Positions 1 to 11,084 of a stretch of 64,000 nt of DNA are shown piece by piece. Position numbers and translations under genes: made by a program. Source of the stretch: Auriscalpium vulgare (lineage: Eukaryota; Basidiomycota; Agaricomycetes; Russulales; Auriscalpiaceae). The notes under the pieces are model-generated. The model worked only from the letters and a program-made list of their open reading frames with translations. It did no database searches and was not told where the DNA came from. The stretch is from assembly GCA_019915015.1 (NCBI GenBank), contig JAHBBC010000029.1, forward strand, positions 434,001 through 498,000. Reading direction: 5' to 3'. Position 1 is the first letter of the stretch; the number at the start of each line of letters is the position of its first letter.

Positions 1-165
1 CCCACCTCGTCCACCTCCGGCTGGAGGTCCAGATACGACTTTTCAGCCTTCTCGTCAGGGTATACCGAGCCTCGCGAAGGCTTTACTGCGCCTGTGCTCG
101 TCTCCGGTAAGCGAGCCTCGCGCAACGTTTCGAGCGATTTTTTTCGGACGAAGTCTGCGCGGCAG

Positions 166-933
166 TCATGAGCTTGGTTGTCGCCTTCCAGGAGACATCA
201 TGACAAAGAATGACGCACCTGCTGATTGCAAAAACTCTGCGGACGGCGCGTTTTGCATCTGGAATGACAAGGAGCCCTTCCGGCGTCGCATGAATAGCAG
301 GAGACCGAGGAGAAGCAACAACAGCCCAACAACGGCGCCGACAGCGACACCCACAATCAAGCCGATGTGCGAATGGGACGAAGAAGCAAGGGAGGACGTG
401 TTGCCGTCCTGCGAGCCGACCGCGCTCGCAGTTGGACTGCTGCTGGATACGGGGGTCGAGATGACGGATGTAGATCCGCTCGGTTCCGCAGCAAAGACGC
501 AGGGTTCGAAGGCAAAGCCCTCTATGCCCATGGCCGTCTTAGGCTCGGTGAGGGTGAGGGCCATGGTGTGAGATCCACATGAGAGTTCGCCGGAGTCGAA
601 GAGTGTGATGGGAGTATTTCCGTCTGAAGCCTGTACGACTGTGACCACCGGATCCTTGTCATCCATCGTAACACTCATGAAGGTTTGTTCGCTGTCGGGC
701 TTCCAGAAGCCATTCGCCTGAATCTTCGTCCCTGTAAGCCCCACGGAATTAGTACGCACAAGCGCACCGCGCACGGCAGGCCACGCACCATGAAATGACA
801 CTGTGACATTTGCGCTCGGCGCATTTGTGAACGGAAACGGGTTTTTCTTGTTCCCATTGTTCCAGTCACCAGCGTATTGCACCGCAGTCTGGTCGGTCGC
901 CGGTATCGGCGTCAGACTGCCCGCGTCCGACAT
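166..933 (-). CDS. Single-pass membrane protein with Ser/Thr stalk (hypothetical)
   Basis: 255 residues in one open frame. The N-terminal half (about residues 15-145) resembles the extracellular all-beta module common in basidiomycete membrane proteins, with a Tyr-x-Gly-x-Trp motif near residue 20. A Ser/Thr-rich stalk (about 150-188) follows, then one strong hydrophobic helix (about 190-214) and a positively charged stop-transfer stretch with three arginines. The cytoplasmic tail is short, about 40 residues. No signal peptide follows the ATG at 933, but a CAG acceptor lies just before it, so a short 5' exon carrying the signal is likely and was not located. The next gene upstream has the same architecture, which suggests a small local family. 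The function is unknown; a cell-surface or cell-wall contact role is inference from topology only. Confidence 0.6.
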   Translation of the reverse strand: MSDAGSLTPIPATDQTAVQYAGDWNNGNKKNPFPFTNAPSANVTVSFHGAWPAVRGALVRTNSVGLTGTKIQANGFWKPDSEQTFMSVTMDDKDPVVTVVQASDGNTPITLFDSGELSCGSHTMALTLTEPKTAMGIEGFAFEPCVFAAEPSGSTSVISTPVSSSSPTASAVGSQDGNTSSLASSSHSHIGLIVGVAVGAVVGLLLLLLGLLLFMRRRKGSLSFQMQNAPSAEFLQSAGASFFVMMSPGRRQPSS

Positions 934-1617
934 GCCTGAGCCGGAACGTCAAAGAGAAAAAGCAAAAAGGTGGCCTGCACCACCAGGGCCTGAAAGGAAA
1001 GGCGAATGAAGGCGAAGGAAGGCGGTTAGGAAGAGAGGCACGTCATGTATGCGCGGGGCGAAGGATAAGGTGGAAAGCTCAGCGGGGTGGGGATTAGCAT
1101 CATGCTTCTTACCATCTTGATGCCTCGCAACCACTGGTAGACTTTCGTCCACGAGGGCATGGCAACTGATACCTATTTCACTTACATCTGAGCGCACGGC
1201 GGTTGACGCTGGGGTATGGCTGTGTTGACAGTGTGCAATAAGGCGCCGGTACAACTGGGCCGCGCTTCCGATATTGATGCAAACTTATTAGGAAACAACG
1301 ATAGAGCACAAACATGCAGAACTACAGCTTTGTTGACTAGCAGGCAGTTACAGTAAGTCACAAGTATACGAAGAGAGGCAAGATACACATATGTCAGTTG
1401 ATTAATGAATTAATACAGTACCAGTGCCGTAAGAAACGAGCATATAGTAAGGATCTGATGTATACCTGTCACGTAGGTCTCGAAGGCCCTCATGGCGACC
1501 TAGAACGGATCCGGTCAGAAAGTGTAAATGAGCAGACTGATCGCCCCAGCGGCTACGACCTCCATCTCCCGACGCGTCCGCTGAGCCTGAGAATCACGCC
1601 CTGGACGTAGCACGTTG
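934..1617. other. Intergenic, no gene seen
   Basis: This stretch separates two membrane-protein genes on the minus strand. Nothing with family-level similarity is visible in any frame. It may hold the missing 5' exon of the gene ending at 166 and the 3' UTR of the gene starting at 2678. Confidence 0.5.
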
Positions 1618-2678
1618 CTATGATAGTAACACAGGTCGCTCGTGCCCCATTACAAGCCATCCATCTGCGTCTTGACGGGGTCGTGTTTGCACAGGCAATG
1701 GAAGCACCGGCAGGGTCTCTCGCGAGGGGACCTGGGGGTGTTGCAACGACGACGTGGACACAGGTGGCCGTGCGTCTGACTGGCTATACACCGTGACCAC
1801 GGGCTCGCTGCGCGAAGCAGAGTGTAAGACCTTCGACACCCCCGGACGCGCCCCCGCCCAGCCATGCGCCCCCGCGAACGTGTTCGTCGAAGACGAAGCG
1901 GCCGCCTCGGACATCTGCCTCAGCTGCACACGCGTCGGTGTGGCCAGCCCCAGCTCTGCAATAAGCGCCATATCTGATGAGTGCCACAGTACAGCACAGA
2001 CCACAGGCAAAAGCGCGCACCTGGCCCGAGCATGGCGGCAACCGTGTCCCGGGAACCGCGGTACTGGCTGCGCTTGTGCCGCAGCCACAAGACGTATGCG
2101 AGCACGAGGAGCAGCGCAAGCACGACCGCGGCACCCGTCGCAATGCCCGCGATAACCGCGGGCGACCGAAGCAGGCGCGTCGCGCGTTTCGGGGCAGGCG
2201 TGTACAGCAGGTAATCGAGCCACAAGCGCCCGGCGGGCGTGACCACGAGCGTGTGCTCCGTGCGCGCGTCGAGCGGCGGCGAGCGGTAGAGGAGCACGCC
2301 GTACAGCGTGGCGTTCACGGCAGGGAGTCCGAGCGTCACGGGTGGGAGGTCGTCGAGGCGATAGGTCGCGGCCGCGGCACCGTCCGTCCGACTGATCCTA
2401 CCGTGGACTTCGACCGCAGAGCCTGATAGCGGAATTTAGAACACATTCAGTTGAATGAGAGCTCTGTTGGGTGACGCACCTTGGAAGCGGAAGGTCGCAG
2501 ATGCGCCTGCCTCCCCCCCGCTCCCGTGTAAGGTCCCCTCATAGTTGTACGCCGCATCGGCCGCGTTGTTGACGACCCATCCCGATGAATACGAGACTCC
2601 GCTGTCTGCATCGTCGACGACGACGACTGTCGTATTGTGCTCTCCAGCCATGGGAAGGAAGAGGGGGGAAGGGCGCAA
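1618..2678 (-). CDS. Single-pass membrane protein, same architecture as neighbour
   Basis: Three exons (2678-2480, 2422-2021, 1955-1618) with clean GT..AG introns of 57 and 65 nt give 312 residues. The ectodomain contains a Val-rich strand followed by two aspartates, then a Ser-Ser-Gly-Trp motif, as in many Agaricomycete proteins with this beta-module. A transmembrane helix lies at about residues 153-178, followed by a basic Arg-His-Lys-Arg stop signal and a cytoplasmic tail of about 130 residues rich in Ser, Pro and Gln. The 5' end is uncertain: the ATG at 2678 gives a poor signal peptide, while a better hydrophobic leader starting near 2722 is in another reading frame. Either a small 5' intron or a one-base error could explain this. 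Function is unknown; a surface receptor or adhesion role would be inference. Confidence 0.65.
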
Positions 2679-3696
2679 GAAGACCAGCAGCCATGAGTCC
2701 TGTCATAAAAACGGGGGCCATGGCGGTCCAGGAAAAGATGGCGCCAGAGCAGGGGGCATCTTGAGCGGGAATTGAGTTGCACAATGAGCACTAATGCGCT
2801 CGCTCAACGAGCGCCCATCTACAGACCCGGCGCAAAGAAGTAAGTAGTCCTGTCAGTAATGGCGCGCGCCCATTGTTTTATATGATCTCGGGTGAGGCTG
2901 GCAAGGGCGCGACCGTTCTGCAATGACAATGGTAGGGACCTACTAGTCGTTGGCGTTGAGTTGGTACAGAACATCAGGCCTTGGCAAACATACCGTACCG
3001 GACCTCTGGCACACATCCTGGCCCAGTCATTCCGTGCTTGAGCGGCACCTGTTCATTGCACAAAAGGTGACCGGTGAAACACAGCGCCGTCCGCACTGGG
3101 CTATCAGTCTTTCATGTGTCTGTGGTAGATAGAATTGGCACCGATGGCTGTTTGAAAAACGCCGGCCTGTCAATCCAACAAGCAGTCCAGCGGCTGTTGA
3201 CGAATCGGGCATTATTGTCGAATTCGAAGGAGTGGACAGCGACGTGCTGGCATGATAGTTTCCGTTGCCGACCTTGCGCGGAAGATAGTCGTAGTACTTG
3301 CATGACAAGTGAAATGCGGCAATTGCCGAGCGTTGTTCGCGCAATATCTCTCGACCAGGCAACATCGGCTCAGGCGACTGATCAAGAACATGTCTAACAC
3401 ACTGATTGAGATCGACGGCGCGCGCGCACACTGCAAATGGACATAACTATATGGACACAACGTACAACCGCGACAAACGGCCGTGTATGAATAATGCATG
3501 CTTGGAGGGACAGTGGGACAGTCTACAACGAGGGAAACGCGACATAATGGTGGGCTGGACAGTAATTGAGGGGATCGTGACTACACATGGAGTGGTGGAA
3601 CCGGACTATGGAAACAGAGTTGGAACACGCGTCTATCGTCTATGTATGCATGGAATTGAGCGACCCAGGAAGAAGAAAGGAAACGCACTCGCACGT
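2679..3696. other. Intergenic, no gene seen
   Basis: About 1 kb with only short random frames. It contains one copy of a dispersed 38-bp repeat (3256-3293), listed separately. Nothing else is recognised. Confidence 0.5.
3256..3293 (+). repeat. Dispersed 38-bp repeat, copy 1
   Basis: The core tccgttgccgacc..gcgcgg is shared with 18723-18760. The two copies differ at four internal positions and the last base. At all four internal differences this copy has T where the other has C. Both copies lie in gene-free DNA, so they may be remnants of one repeat family. Confidence 0.5.
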
Positions 3697-4820
3697 TCAG
3701 TGCTCTGCGCTACTGCTGTTCGCAACGTTCTCCTTTGTCGCCTCCGCACGCGTCGTGACGGTGGCCAGTAACTCCTGCACACGTGTGGCTGCGGCATTGA
3801 GCACAGGCTGCACGCGCGCCGTGACCGTCGCCTTCAACTTCTCCAACTTCTCGCCCCGCGGTGCATCCGAGTTGAGCACGGCAGTGAGATCCGTGACCGT
3901 GCCAGAGATGCCCTCCTGGACAGGCTTAAACGAGGCCTGTAGATGCGCGGGGAGCTGCGCGGTGGACGCCTGAATGTGGCGCAACTCCTGGACCATCGTG
4001 TCGGAAAGTTGGGCCGCGCGCGTCTGAGTCGCAGTCACGGATGATGAGGCAAGCTGAGAGATGCTCTGCGCGGTCGCGGTGGCCCGTTGCCTGGAACCGA
4101 TGCATGTCAGCGATATATGCGATATTGATAAACGGAGAATATGTTTACACAAGAGCGTTCTGCGCCTGCAGCTGCTTGACCTGTTCGCTGGAATAGACGT
4201 AGACGGTGTCCTTGAGATCCTGGCCAAGGGCGAAGGCCCGCTGGTATTGGTACTTGGCATCCGCACCCGGCGACGCGGGTTCCTGGGTGGTCCCGTTCTG
4301 GCCAGCGGAGCCGTGGAGCTTCGAGACCGCGGCAGCAAAGTAGTCGACGAGCGGGGCAAAGCGCTGCATATACATGATTAGTGGCGGATATAGGAATAGG
4401 GTAGCATGGCCGCCCCACCTGGTCAATGCCCTCCGCAGCGGCGTAGGCAGGCGAGCGCACACGCTCGTCGATCGTCTTGGTGGCGACGCCCTGCGCGTGG
4501 GCGCTGCGCTCCTTGATGTCATTCACGATGTCATTCGTCGGGGTGGTGAAAGGGTACGGATAGCGCGACGCGACGAAGTCAACCGCCTTGTTGCCGTACG
4601 AGTCGGCGGTTACGATCAGAGGGGCAAAGCGCTGGGCCAAGGGCTCGGTATAGCGCAGAGCGGATGTGGAGAGGGCCTGGGCGGAAGAGTAGGGCGAGCG
4701 GGTATACTGGTTGGAGGAGAGAGACGAGTGAACGGCGCTGAGGGAGTCGCTGATGACAGGGATGGAGGCGACGCGGTGGAGGACGGTGAGCTCGGGGGCG
4801 GTCTGAGTCTGTGTTGCCAT
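3697..4820 (-). CDS. Perilipin-like lipid-droplet protein
   Basis: Three exons (4820-4419, 4363-4149, 4090-3697) joined by 55- and 58-nt introns encode 336 residues. The N-terminal half has the fungal perilipin (Mpl1/Cap20) pattern: a short Val-Leu-His-Arg-Val start, a Pro-Val-x-x-Asp-Ser motif, then alternating amphipathic segments ending in Leu-Ala-Gln-Arg-Phe-Ala-Pro-Leu. The C-terminal half is helical, Ala/Thr/Gln-rich and probably coiled, as expected for amphipathic 11-mer helices that lie on a phospholipid monolayer. Fungal perilipins coat lipid droplets and limit lipolysis. The donor of intron 2 had to be shifted two bases from the first GT to keep frame, and the joined sequence reads through without a stop. 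Family assignment is by pattern recognition; a diverged structural protein is the alternative. Confidence 0.75.
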
Positions 4821-5484
4821 TGTCGCGTTGCTGTCGTCGGTGGACGGGAAGAGGAAGAGAGGCTGGCGGCGAGCGTTGCAGAGATAACGGGTTTTCAAGG
4901 GTTTGCATTGCAGGCGTTTGCATGTGATTGAAATCATCGTCAATCGCGCTTCCCCTTCTGGGCCAGGCCCACTCCCACGTGTTTCCCTCTAGAATGCCGG
5001 CATCTCGGCGCGCATGGTCTTCAGTTCCAGCACAGTCACTACATTCCGGCCGGCCGTCTGAGTCTCGGAACCAGGGACGCTCGCTGTGTTGGGCGACGCA
5101 GCACCGGACACCCGCGACCTCCGTGGCGGTGCGCAGCAACGTGATTCTCATCTCGACAACTTGCACTCACTTTGGTCTCCCCAACCGAATGGCAACCCTC
5201 AATAATCCTATCTAACGCCTCAGTGATGGAGAACCGTTGCACATACCCCATCTGACGTCCGTCCACCTTCCGACTTCACACCGTTGCAGGCCGACGCTGT
5301 CAGATGGTCTTCCACAGCTACGTCAGTGGGAATCGACCCGCTCGCAAAGCATATAGAACGCCTCGTGCACAGGCTATTCTGATAGGAATGCACTGGCTGG
5401 ACTGGGCTTCAAAGAAGCCGCGCCTGTCCAGATCGTCTGTTTTTCGTAAGAGCAAATACCACGCGGACTGGATGAACCCACAAG
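4821..5484. other. Intergenic, no gene seen
   Basis: This is the upstream region of the perilipin-like gene and the 3' flank of the CORVET-type gene. No further coding sequence or RNA gene is recognised. Confidence 0.5.
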
Positions 5485-8473
5485 CTACCGTAGCTGATCC
5501 CCTCCGTCCTCCTCACTTGGGGCAGTCACGCTCGACCCATACGACATGCCTCCGCCCCCCTCACCGATACCCCTACCAGTTGGGATCACAACATCCACAG
5601 GCGCACTCTGCGCCGCATGCTCATACGCCACCTTCTCGTTGAGTTCCCCCGATGACGACGACGGTGACGGTGGCAACGCCTCTTCCACAATCGCGCCCTG
5701 CTCCTTCAGCACCTCGTGCGCCTCTTCCGATATCTGTGCATGTGAGTTTCCGCAGTCAGCTCCGCACCATGTCCGCGTTTAAGAAAATCGCACGGCAAGG
5801 TTTTGCGCAGTCGCGACGCCCTTGATGAGCATGCCTTCGTGCTTTGCATGTAGAGCGCAGCGAAACGAGCGCGTCAGGAACGCCGACAGCGTCGGGAGCG
5901 GCCACGCCGCTGGTACGAGCTCCAGAACCTGTCAGGGGAGCCAGTGAGATTGCGGCTCCGTTAAGGTTAGATGCGCGTCCGATCGAACACGCGAAATAGG
6001 TTAGGATGCGATCTAATGATAAGGAATGACCCCTAGCGGGGTCTCGGAGCACAAAAGATGCAAATGAAGGCTTACGTCGACAGGATCGAATTTGAGCGCT
6101 TGCGAGTTCAAGAGGTTCGCAGCGGCCGTCACAGTGCCGTTGGCCGCACCGGATGCTAGTGGCCTCCTAGGGGTCTGGTCACTGTAGCCCACCGCCTACA
6201 TCAGCGGCATTCCCGAAATGATGAGCGTCGACGAACCTGCCTCTCATATACGCGCCGAGCAGTATATGCAGCAGACGCTTCGTCTCCTCCTCATCCGCTG
6301 CGCTCGGGGATGCTCCGGCTTTCACCGGCGGCGCGACTCCCGCCCACGCTGTCAGACCGCTTTTCTCCGCGAGCGTGAGGGCAGATCGCGGCGGCAGCAC
6401 ACACCCACGTGTCGCGCAGTAGGCCTCCGCAGATATGTGGTCGCGGACAGTCGTGGCCAGGAGGGAAAGCGCTTGGTCATGGTGGCCAAGCTATTAGTTT
6501 AGTGGAATGGGTCAGAACCGATCAGAGGCATGTCCGTGCAAGCTGGAGCTGACCTTTCCTTCCACAATGGCGAGCTCTACGCAAAGTATTTGCTCTTGTG
6601 GGGCGAGAGCGTCACGCACAGCTGAGGCATCGTACAACACTGAGCCCTGAAGGAAGAGCGCGGTGCGTAGGCGCCCGCGTTTTGCTGGTGAATCGGGGGT
6701 TGTAGCTTCGAAGTAGGCGAGAAATGGGGTGATTGAAGGTGCAGAAGCGTACGAAGATGCTATCACAAGATTGGTCGTTAGCAATTAAAAATAAGCGAGT
6801 GCAGGGCAGGGGGATCACCTTTGGCACGCCATAGCTTGGAGACAGTCTCGTCTTGTAAGAAGGAAAGAATCTCGTTCACGCATATTAGAGCAAGTTCAGT
6901 ATGCAGGGTGCGATCCTGCAAAACCTCGAGTCAGAGAGCGTACGCCGGTGCACAAGATAGCTATTTGCGCACTGTGCTTCGCTTTTGCAGCACCAGATAC
7001 TCTAAGAACTGCGCAGCTGCCTCCGGGTTCTCGGTGCGCAGTTGCTGCAGCATGGCGAGGTCGTCTGCTGTCTTCTGTCCCCGTTTTGACGACCCCGTCG
7101 CCGTGAGCAACTGCAAATACTAGTTCAGCGAGAAAGAACAGATTGCGACAAAGGCAGGGATGGAATGGACCTTCATTGCCCGCTCTGAGTCCTTCTTCGT
7201 TAGCCAGATTCCCCATTTCTGAGTGAGCTGCCGGTTCCGCCGCTCAGTGAGCAGGCTGAATATATCGGATAATGGGTCCGGAATATCGGTATCTGTCCAT
7301 TCGCCGTCGACCAACCTGGTAACTCGTGTCAACTGCGAAAAGACACAGGTATGGCAAGCGTGTACTTGGACCAAACCTCGAGCAATTTCTCGTCGTCGCC
7401 GCGCCTCTGATAGAGTTTGCAAAGCGCGTTGTATTGGCCCGTTGACTGGAGCACAGGCCCCAACTCAGACAACTCAAGGTCGTTCGAGTCGTTGACGAGG
7501 CCGTAGAGATCAGTCGTCTTCTCCGCGCGTGCGAACAGCTTCGCTAGCACCGTGTCCACGATCTATGCTCCACTTCAGTGCTTTGTCATGGGAACGATGC
7601 ATCGCGAGCACTCACCACGCGGACTTCGGGGCTCCCGCTCTCTCCACGCACGCGGCGCCACTTGCGTAGGAACACCTCGAGCATCTCGAGCGCGGCCATG
7701 CCTAGCACGCGCCGCAGCTCGGCAGTCGGCGGCGCGGAGCGCGTGTTCGGCGAGAGATGCGGGGAGTAGTTCCTGACTAGGTTCGCCACGACTGCGCGTT
7801 AGTCCGAGGTACGGACGGACGGACGAAAGCGAGCCAGAGACGGACCGGAGTGGGCGGTAAGAAGAGAATGGCAGACAATAGGGGGAGAGAAGGAGTGTAG
7901 GACGTACTGATATCATCGACGGAGTCGTAGGGCGGCATGTGCTCGGCGATTCCAGAGAACATGTCGAGCTCGTCTGAGGAGGAGAGCAGGGCCCCGCGTA
8001 GGTCGGGGAAGTAGGAGATGAGGACGCGCGGGTCGAGGTTTCCCTCAAAGAGATTATAGCCGGCATCTTCAAAGCGCGTCTCAAGGAAACATTGGAAGCC
8101 TATGCGCTGGTAGATATAGTGCAGCTCTTCGACCTATGAGTAGAATCTTCAGTCACGGACACAACCAGTCAGCATGGAGGGTTCCAACCTCGTCTTCGTC
8201 AATGACTAACTTGCTTTGTACCTTCTTCCGCAGCTGATCCAGGAGCTCAACGACGTCTGCTATCCGGTGGCTTTCCAGGAGCGACTCGGCTTGTGAGATG
8301 GCGGTGGTGGGCAGAAGGGACTGGACAAAGTTGGAGCCTAGCACCAGGACGCTAGAGCGGGGGAATGTGGGCCGTCGGGACATTATGTTCAGCAGGTGAG
8401 CAGGCGATACTATAAGCGCATAGGAGACTGGACGACTTGGTTGCGAAGAGAGCGAGCGCAGCGCGGTGACCAC
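5485..8473 (-). CDS. Vps3/Vps39-type (TRAP1-like) tethering subunit lacking CNH domain
   Basis: Twelve coding exons (8473-8189, 8133-7908, 7791-7616, 7562-7366, 7315-7171, 7110-6973, 6915-6819, 6759-6554, 6490-6237, 6181-6076, 5928-5794, 5733-5485) give about 737 residues. The chain matches the helical clathrin-repeat part of the TGF-beta-receptor-associated protein 1/Vps3 family, related to Vps39: a Leu-Leu-Glu-Ser-His-Arg start, a Tyr-x-x-Gln-Arg-Ile-Gly-Phe-Gln segment, a Gly-Gln-Tyr-x-Ala-Leu-Cys-x-Leu-Tyr repeat and an Ala-Glu-Ala-Tyr-Cys segment. These proteins are Rab-binding ends of the CORVET/HOPS complexes that tether endosomes and vacuoles. The family normally begins with a CNH beta-propeller of about 300 residues, and none is found upstream before the divergent gene at 9720. 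There is no ATG at 8473 (the first codon is GTG) and a stop lies a few codons further up, so the true 5' end is unresolved. Truncation or a pseudogene in the making is possible; all downstream splice phases are intact. Confidence 0.8.
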
Positions 8474-9151
8474 GTCGGGTTCTCAGAATGGCAAGTATGG
8501 CTTCCCTTTTCCGGCGTCGGAGGCGATACGTTTACGTACACTGGCAGAAGCGCCGACACAGTCACGTAAAAGTTGTTCACCAGTCTCGACTCTCACCCTT
8601 TCACCACCCAGTCTTCAGTAGGACATTATCTCCCTCCGTGGCAGCGCACCCTCTCTTCCCAAAGACTTGCTTTTCACTGAGCCCTCGAGCGCACATATCC
8701 TGTGCCTGCACTGTGCAGTGGCAACATCTCGGATTCCAGCCTGCGGACGCTAACGCGTATTACTCAGGTCGTTAAGCACGCGGCCGTTTGTGCTGCGGTG
8801 ACTTACATTGTTCCTTGTGGTGGGAACCGGACGCCACGCCAATGTGCTAGGTATGTCATCATCGCCAGATTATTCGCGCACCCAACGACGCCGACATTCC
8901 CGCTGCCTCCGCTGCGACACTTTTGTCACCCTTATACAGCCACGAACGCCGGAGCGGCCGTTTGAGCGCATCTTTGATACTACTGCTCAACCCGCCCGGT
9001 GGACGACTGGGGATAATGATTTCACTGGCACTCCGGTCCGGTGGCAGAGCACGGCAATCTTTTTTGTAACTTGAGTACAGTACTCTTTCTGGCTTCTCCG
9101 GCTGATGTTGGGTCAACAATTGGGCAAATCTTGTCCCGCAACGCCTCGAAA

Positions 9152-9214
9152 ACTACGCCTCGTACTCTAGCCACTACGCCTAGTTCTGCGGCCATTACGC
9201 CTGGTTCTTCAGCC
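9152..9214 (+). repeat. Three-unit 21-bp tandem repeat
   Basis: Three imperfect units of the type actacgcctcgtactctagc(c). The period is a multiple of three and would encode a seven-residue Thr/Ser/Pro/Ala repeat on the plus strand. No gene could be assigned around it. Confidence 0.7.
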
Positions 9215-9616
9215 AGTACGGTACGCCTTGTTCTTCAAGTTCAGCAGCATCGCGATCCAAAGCTGTGCGGGACGTGTTTGCAGATATTGAAGAGATATAC
9301 AGCTCGACCCTTGCGCATCGTGCCCGAAGAGTCCGGACATAGGTTCCAACTTCAAGAGTCCGAGTCGCACCACGTGCACGTGTGGGCGGCACTGCTACAC
9401 AGCCTCTCTGTCTCACCGAAACTCTCAAGTTTCAAACCTTTATTTTCTGGCGAATACCCTTACAGCTGTGCGTCCGAGTCGGCTGATGGCCCTAGTAACG
9501 TTATGAAACTGAGACTTTGCGGCTTCCTGTCAGGTCGCTGACTTGACCGGGAAGCCCATGTCGGAGAGCTCTGCCAGCCTGACGAATCGGATGTGGTCTG
9601 GTCCGACGCGTGCCCA

Positions 9617-9622
9617 TATAAA
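9617..9622 (+). promoter_or_regulatory. TATA-like box before the DUF3455 gene
   Basis: TATAAA lies about 100 bp upstream of the ATG at 9720. A pyrimidine-rich stretch (about 9650-9710) separates it from the start, a layout typical of strongly expressed fungal genes. Confidence 0.5.
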
Positions 9623-9719
9623 TGGGGTGCGCGGAGCCCTTGAATTTCCACCGTCCCTTGGGCCTTTCTCGTACCCCTTTCCCCATCCCTTGTATTTCAT
9701 CCCCTTCTACGTCACTGTA

Positions 9720-10557
9720 ATGTTCGCCTTCTCTTTCCTGGCCGTCGCCATCGCGGCCTCTCCCGTCTTCGCCGCCCCTGCCCCCGTGGCGGAGTGCTCT
9801 CTGCCGTCACAACCCATAGTGGCACCGGCGGGCCAGACGCAAGTTGTATTGCCCACCAGCATACCCGACTTCTCGGCCCTTGGAGTGGGTGTGCAGAATT
9901 ATTCCTGCACGGATGCTGGGAACTACACGTAACTACCTTTTTTCACTCGGATACCGCCTTTCCCTAAGTGGCATTCTCGTTTCAGTTCCACAGGTGCCTT
10001 TGCCGAGTTCTTCGACATTTCGTGGTTGGACTTCGACAACATTGAGGGAGACGCTCTCGGCGTGTGGGAGGAGCTCCCGTCCTTTGTCTCCGTCTCCAGG
10101 TTGATCACCGCGCTCCGCTTCCTCGGCGACATCGACGTGTTGGGCCAGCACTACTTCATCAGCAATCCCTCCGGTGGTTTGGCCGCCAAATTCGATTTCA
10201 CGTCAGCAGGCAAGACGCAGGGCAACCCCGATGCATTTGTCGTCGCAGCGAAAGTTGGCGACCTCCCTGCACCAACAGGACCTCAAGACGTCGACTGGCT
10301 TGCGCTCAACGCGACGTCCGGGGAGCTCGGCTCACAAGTGTTCCGCGTCAACACCAGGGGCGGGCAGCCTCCTTCCTCGGTATGTCCACGCACTTTGGGA
10401 CGAAGATTCTGGTCTGACTTTTCTGGCCAGTGCAAACCTGGATCTTCACCGATATCTGTCAAATATGCCGCGAGATACTGTGAGTACAATCTCATTTTCC
10501 GTTTCGCAACGAGCACTTACCGAAACGTCCATAGTGTTCTTCGGCAGTTCTTTGTGA
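9720..10557 (+). CDS. Secreted DUF3455 protein
   Basis: Four exons (9720-9928, 9986-10379, 10431-10479, 10535-10557) yield 224 residues. The first 18-20 residues form a clear signal peptide (charge-poor, Ala/Phe/Val-rich, Val-Phe-Ala cleavage region). The mature part shows the DUF3455 pattern: a Gly-Val-Gly-x-Gln-Asn-Tyr-x-Cys segment, Leu-Gly-Gln-His-Tyr-Phe, Val-Asp-Trp-Leu, a Tyr/Phe-Arg-Val-Asn-Thr-x-Gly-Gly motif, and a short Tyr-Ala-Ala-x-Tyr end followed by aromatics. Fungal members are often mislabelled malate dehydrogenase; no catalytic activity is established. The last exon holds only 23 coding bases, but phase and the family's aromatic C-terminus support it. It is probably a cell-wall or secreted protein; the role is unknown. 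Confidence 0.85.
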
Positions 10558-11084
10558 TGATTTCACGGACGTCAATGAGGTACTTAACACATGACCTCGA
10601 TCCATTCATTTACTTCGTTTGGTATCTAATGATGGACAATACTCGAACGGACTTGGGGGCATTTTGCGTACTTAATACTGTAGTATATCGCGTACGTGTC
10701 CAGTAGAATTCCTGCTGTGTCTTGAATGCAGGTATCGCTTTACAATCCGCTGTGTTTCATGGAATATCGCCTTCACAGTAAGTCACGGTAGCAAGTAGAG
10801 GGCAACTAGAGGGCAACTTTGAACTAGAGCGCCTGGCGCCGGACTTGAGGCGAGGCACGCGCGTGACGAAGCGCGACTTCCAGTGCACCGTGACGAACAA
10901 TACCGTCTGCGACCTTCTCCCGGACCTGGTCTACCCCCTCATTATCGCATTGCCAACGCCGCGTTGCGCTTGGACCCATCCGACAGCGCTCTCCTACACT
11001 TATCCCTTTGCTCAGTCACACGCGCCTCGCCTCATCGGCGGCCTCTGGAATCCAGAACACGCCCGACCTTCTTCATCCACTCCG
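10558..11084. other. Intergenic
   Basis: 3' flank of the DUF3455 gene and promoter of the nucleoporin gene. No Nup98-type FG repeats or autoproteolytic domain are visible here, which matters for interpreting the next gene. Confidence 0.5.

Larger units (their letters stand above)
8474..9719. other. Intergenic; the CNH exons expected here are absent
   Basis: On the minus strand this is where the N-terminal propeller of the tethering subunit should lie, but no matching exons are seen. On the plus strand a 166-codon frame (9041-9541) with a 21-bp tandem repeat is open but has no clear ATG and no recognised domain. The right end is the promoter of the gene at 9720. Confidence 0.5.

Noticed and set aside
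2679..2791. Frameshift in the membrane-protein gene at 1618-2678
   Set aside because: A better signal-peptide-like leader sits in another frame just upstream, but a small intron or an alternative start explains it equally well. There is not enough evidence to call a broken gene.
4374..4931. 185-codon Gly/Arg/Val-rich frame on the plus strand
   Set aside because: It is antisense to exon 1 of the perilipin-like gene and has low-complexity composition typical of a shadow frame.
9041..9541. 166-codon plus-strand frame as a gene
   Set aside because: It starts at a GTG with no upstream ATG in a good context, shows no recognised domain and has no convincing partner exons. Only its tandem repeat is reported.
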